From the NCBI GenBank assembly GCA_022572825.1, contig JACZVE010000103.1, forward strand, positions 1-8,751: a DNA stretch of 8,751 nt, given 5' to 3'. Numbering within the stretch: the stretch's first letter is position 1; each line of letters starts with the position of its first letter. The position numbers and the translations under genes were made by a program. Shown piece by piece: positions 6,051 to 8,751 of the stretch. The notes below the pieces were generated by a model that made no database searches, was not told where the DNA came from, and saw only the letters and a list, made by a program, of their open reading frames with translations. Source of the DNA: SAR324 cluster bacterium. Lineage in GTDB: Bacteria > SAR324 > JACQKK01.

Positions 6051-6857
6051 ATGGCTCAAGGGGAATACGAGGATATTCTGTTCAGCAAGGAGGATGGCAT
6101 CGCCACGGTCACCCTCAACCGGCCCCAGGTGTATAACGCATTCCGCCCGCTGACGATCGACGAGATGCTGCGCGCGTTCGAAGACGCCTGGTATGACGAG
6201 ACCGTCGGCGTGATTGTCCTCACGGGCGCCGACGGCAATTTCTGCACCGGCGGTGACCAGAAAATTCGCGGAGACGAGGGCTACGTGGATCACCGCGGCC
6301 AGGTGCCCCGGCTGCAGGTGCGGCACCTGCACCGCATGATTCGCGAGGTGCCCAAGCCCGTCATCGCCGCGGTGGACGGCTGGTGCGTGGGGGGCGGCCA
6401 CGTGCTGCACCTGCTGTGCGATCTCACCATCGCCTCCGATCGCGCCCAGTTCGGCCAGACCGGACCGCGCGTGGGCAGCTTCGACGCCGGCTTCGGCACG
6501 ATTCTGCTGGCGCGCATCGTCGGGGAAAAGAAAGCGCGCGAAATCTGGTTCCTGTGCGAGTTCTACAGCGCCCAGGAGGCGCTGCAGATGGGGCTCGTCA
6601 ACAAGGTCGTGCCCCAAGCCCAGCTCGCCGCCGAAACGGACGACTGGTGCCGGAAGATCCTGTCCAGGAGTCCCACCGCGCTGCGATTCCTGAAGGCCTC
6701 CTTCAACGCCGATACGGACCACGTCTACGGCCTGCAGGCCATCGCCCACGGTGCCACGCACCTGTTTTACGGCAGCGAGGAAGGCAAGGAGGGCCGCGAA
6801 GCCTGGAAGGCGAAACGCGAGCCGGACTTTTCCCGCTTCCGCCGGACGCCCTGGTAG
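6051..6857 (+). CDS. menB: 1,4-dihydroxy-2-naphthoyl-CoA synthase-like protein (MenB family, crotonase fold)
   Basis: MenB closes the second ring of menaquinone by an intramolecular Claisen (Dieckmann-type) condensation of o-succinylbenzoyl-CoA. The 268-residue protein carries family marks: NRPQVYNAFRPLT (23-35), FCTGGDQKIRG (64-74), GGGHVLH (114-120), FGQTGPRVGSFDAG (134-147), a KKAREIWFLC block (160-169) and a C-terminal KREPDFSRF. With a constant offset of 18, Gly138, Asp145 and Tyr240 fall on E. coli MenB Gly156, Asp163 and Tyr258. The Gly at the 156 position is the bicarbonate-dependent (type I) form. The main alternative is BadI, the related 2-ketocyclohexanecarboxyl-CoA hydrolase, which runs the chemically reverse ring opening. 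RPLT, QKxRG, GGGHVLH and GSFD favour MenB. The gene is divergent from menFDH, separated by the antitoxin module, and lies 92 bases upstream of an acyl-CoA dehydrogenase, unusual company for MenB. Confidence 0.82.
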   Translation: MAQGEYEDILFSKEDGIATVTLNRPQVYNAFRPLTIDEMLRAFEDAWYDETVGVIVLTGADGNFCTGGDQKIRGDEGYVDHRGQVPRLQVRHLHRMIREVPKPVIAAVDGWCVGGGHVLHLLCDLTIASDRAQFGQTGPRVGSFDAGFGTILLARIVGEKKAREIWFLCEFYSAQEALQMGLVNKVVPQAQLAAETDDWCRKILSRSPTALRFLKASFNADTDHVYGLQAIAHGATHLFYGSEEGKEGREAWKAKREPDFSRFRRTPW

Positions 6858-6936
6858 CGCACGCCCCTCTCGCGCGCTTGCAATAATCCGCCGTTGCGCG
6901 AAAATGAGCCGGCCCACCGCCCCATCCCGTCTCGAC

Positions 6937-6941
6937 AGGAG
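6937..6941 (+). promoter_or_regulatory. Ribosome-binding site of the acyl-CoA dehydrogenase gene
   Basis: AGGAG eight bases before ATG 6950 is a strong, well-spaced site. It fixes this start over the upstream overlapping frames. Confidence 0.8.
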
Positions 6942-6949
6942 CCGACCTC

Positions 6950-8104
6950 ATGGACTTTTCGTTCACGCCAGATCAGGAGCGATTCCGCGAAACCGCGCGC
7001 GCCTTTGCCGAAAAGCGGCTGGCCCCGGACTACCAGCGGCGCGAGAGGACCGACGCCCTGGAGCGCTCGCTGGTGCGGGAGATGGGGTCGCTGGGGCTGA
7101 TCGCCCCGGTGCTGCCCGAAGCGCTGGGAGGGCTGGGACTGGACTGCATCACCATGGGGCTGGTGACCGAGGAGATCGCCCGCGGAGATTTCAACGTCTG
7201 CTACGTGCAGTTGCTGGCCGCGCTCAATGGACAGATCCTGGCGCGGCATGCACGCCCGGAGCTCGCCGCGGAATGGGTGCCCAGGCTCTGCCGTGGGGAG
7301 GTGTTGCTGGCGCTCGCGCTGACGGAACCGGAGACGGGCTCCGACGCGGCCCATATCAAGCTCAAGGCCCGCCGCAACGGCGAGGATTATCTGCTCAATG
7401 GCGAGAAGACTTCCATCTCCTTCGCCCATCAGGCCGATGCCGCGATCACTTTTGCCCGCACCGGCGGCGAGGATGAGGGCGCCCACGGGGTCAGCGCGTT
7501 CTTCGTGCCCCTGGATTCGCCCGGAATTCATCGCACGCGCTTCGAGGACGTCGGCTCGGCCGTGGTGGGCCGCGGCTCGCTGTTCTTCGACGATGTCAAG
7601 GTGCCCGGCGCGTATCGTTTGGGCGAGGAGGGCCGGGGCTTCACCCAGGTCATGCAGGGGTTCGACTTCAGCCGCGCCCTGATCGCGCTGCAATGTCTGG
7701 GTGCCGCTGCCGTATCCCTGGAGGAGACCTGGTCCTACGTCACCGAGCGCAAGGCGTTCGGCGCGCACCTGGCCAAGTTCGAAGGCGTCTCATTTCCGCT
7801 TGCCGAGGCCGAGACCCTGCTGGAAGCCGCGCGGCTGCTCTGCTACAAGACCCTGTGGCTGAAAGATCACGGCAAGCCGCACACCGCCGAGGCGGCCATG
7901 TGCAAGTGGTGGGTACCCAAGACCGCCTTCGAGGTGATTCACTCCTGCCTGCTGCTGCACGGTCACGGGGGCTTCGGCAAGGAAACGCCCCACCAGCAGC
8001 GCCTGCGGGACGTGATGGGGCTGGAGATCGGGGACGGCACCGCGCAGATCATGAAGCTGATCATCGCCCGCGAGCGGGTGGGGCGCGTCGCCGTGCCCTA
8101 TTGA
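6950..8104 (+). CDS. Acyl-CoA dehydrogenase, AliB-like (cyclohexanecarboxyl-CoA dehydrogenase-like)
   Basis: This is an FAD-dependent acyl-CoA dehydrogenase of 384 residues, the usual length. It would oxidise an acyl-CoA to the enoyl-CoA and pass electrons to an electron-transfer flavoprotein. Seen in order: an N-terminal helical domain starting MDFSFTPDQERFR, the mid-domain signature ALTEPETGSDAAH (122-134), the beta domain, a helical segment with FDFSRALIALQCLG, then ERKAFG and HGHGGFG. The position that holds the catalytic Glu in medium-chain enzymes (YEGT) is Asp362 in GDGTAQI, and the alternative Glu site of isovaleryl-type enzymes is Ser here. The Asp variant, together with CYKTLWLKDHG, AAMCKWW and IGDGTAQIMK, recalls the AliB/BadJ branch acting on cyclohexanecarboxyl-CoA; this is from memory of that family. 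It is probably co-transcribed with the MenB-like gene (92-base gap). No men-pathway step needs it, so the substrate is open. Confidence 0.88.
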   Translation: MDFSFTPDQERFRETARAFAEKRLAPDYQRRERTDALERSLVREMGSLGLIAPVLPEALGGLGLDCITMGLVTEEIARGDFNVCYVQLLAALNGQILARHARPELAAEWVPRLCRGEVLLALALTEPETGSDAAHIKLKARRNGEDYLLNGEKTSISFAHQADAAITFARTGGEDEGAHGVSAFFVPLDSPGIHRTRFEDVGSAVVGRGSLFFDDVKVPGAYRLGEEGRGFTQVMQGFDFSRALIALQCLGAAAVSLEETWSYVTERKAFGAHLAKFEGVSFPLAEAETLLEAARLLCYKTLWLKDHGKPHTAEAAMCKWWVPKTAFEVIHSCLLLHGHGGFGKETPHQQRLRDVMGLEIGDGTAQIMKLIIARERVGRVAVPY

Positions 8105-8111
8105 GCGGCGA

Positions 8112-8127
8112 GGAGGCACACGCCTCC
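8112..8127. terminator. Small hairpin between convergent genes, possible bidirectional terminator
   Basis: GGAGGC (8112-8117), ACAC loop, GCCTCC (8122-8127) is a perfect six-base stem starting eight bases after the dehydrogenase stop. No T-run follows on either strand, so intrinsic termination is doubtful. Two further small inverted repeats follow: ATCCGCGGAT at 8144-8153 and TCCCG-GGT-CGGGA at 8154-8166. The convergent genes on both sides make termination here plausible. Confidence 0.35.
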
Positions 8128-8205
8128 GTCAAGGAAGCGGGCCATCCGCGGATTCCCGGGTCGGGAGCACGCCGCATTGAGGCGCCCTGCCACCGCCCGC
8201 GCGGC

Positions 8206-8751
<546 letters not shown>

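Noticed and set aside
5874..6917. Long minus-strand open frame (347 codons) opposite the menB-like gene
   Set aside because: The plus strand encodes clear MenB-family motifs through this stretch; the reverse frame is compositional.
6767..7768. Minus-strand open frame (333 codons) opposite the acyl-CoA dehydrogenase
   Set aside because: The plus-strand dehydrogenase has full family signatures and a strong ribosome-binding site; the antisense frame has neither.

Overview
The window looks like chromosomal DNA from a high-G+C proteobacterium. The G+C content is high through most of the coding sequence: one 120-base stretch inside the menB-like gene counts 87 G+C. The gene types are proteobacterial, namely a classical o-succinylbenzoate-route menaquinone cluster and a polar amino-acid ABC ATPase. 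I cannot name a genus from the sequence.

Layout, left to right. Positions 1-350 hold no gene I can support. Positions 352-4646 carry three minus-strand genes, transcribed menF, menD, menH. Together they convert chorismate to isochorismate, then to SEPHCHC, then to SHCHC. Positions 4647-5117 are non-coding and probably hold the menF leader and promoter. Positions 5118-5688 hold a small minus-strand two-gene module of much lower G+C: a HicB-like antitoxin followed by an overlapping small ORF of unknown family in the place where a toxin would be expected. Positions 5689-6050 are a divergent intergenic region with an AT-rich block. It contains a short palindrome just upstream of the hicB-like gene and an exact TATAAT facing the next gene. 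Positions 6051-8104 carry a plus-strand pair: a MenB-family naphthoyl-CoA synthase, then an acyl-CoA dehydrogenase resembling the AliB (cyclohexanecarboxyl-CoA dehydrogenase) branch. The window closes with the C-terminal part of a convergent GlnQ/AapP-type ABC ATPase.

MenF, MenD and MenH supply the early menaquinone steps and the MenB-like enzyme would supply a later ring closure. MenC, MenE and MenA are not in the window. The MenB-like enzyme sits beside an acyl-CoA dehydrogenase with no role in the textbook men pathway, so an alternative role in alicyclic-acid (BadI/AliB-type) metabolism must be kept open. The low-G+C antitoxin module lies between the two divergent transcription units and looks like a later insertion.

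The most interesting points are the HicB-like antitoxin with a non-canonical partner, the MenB/AliB-like pairing, and the dehydrogenase's Asp at the usual catalytic Glu position. Nothing here is a clear, wholly new system.
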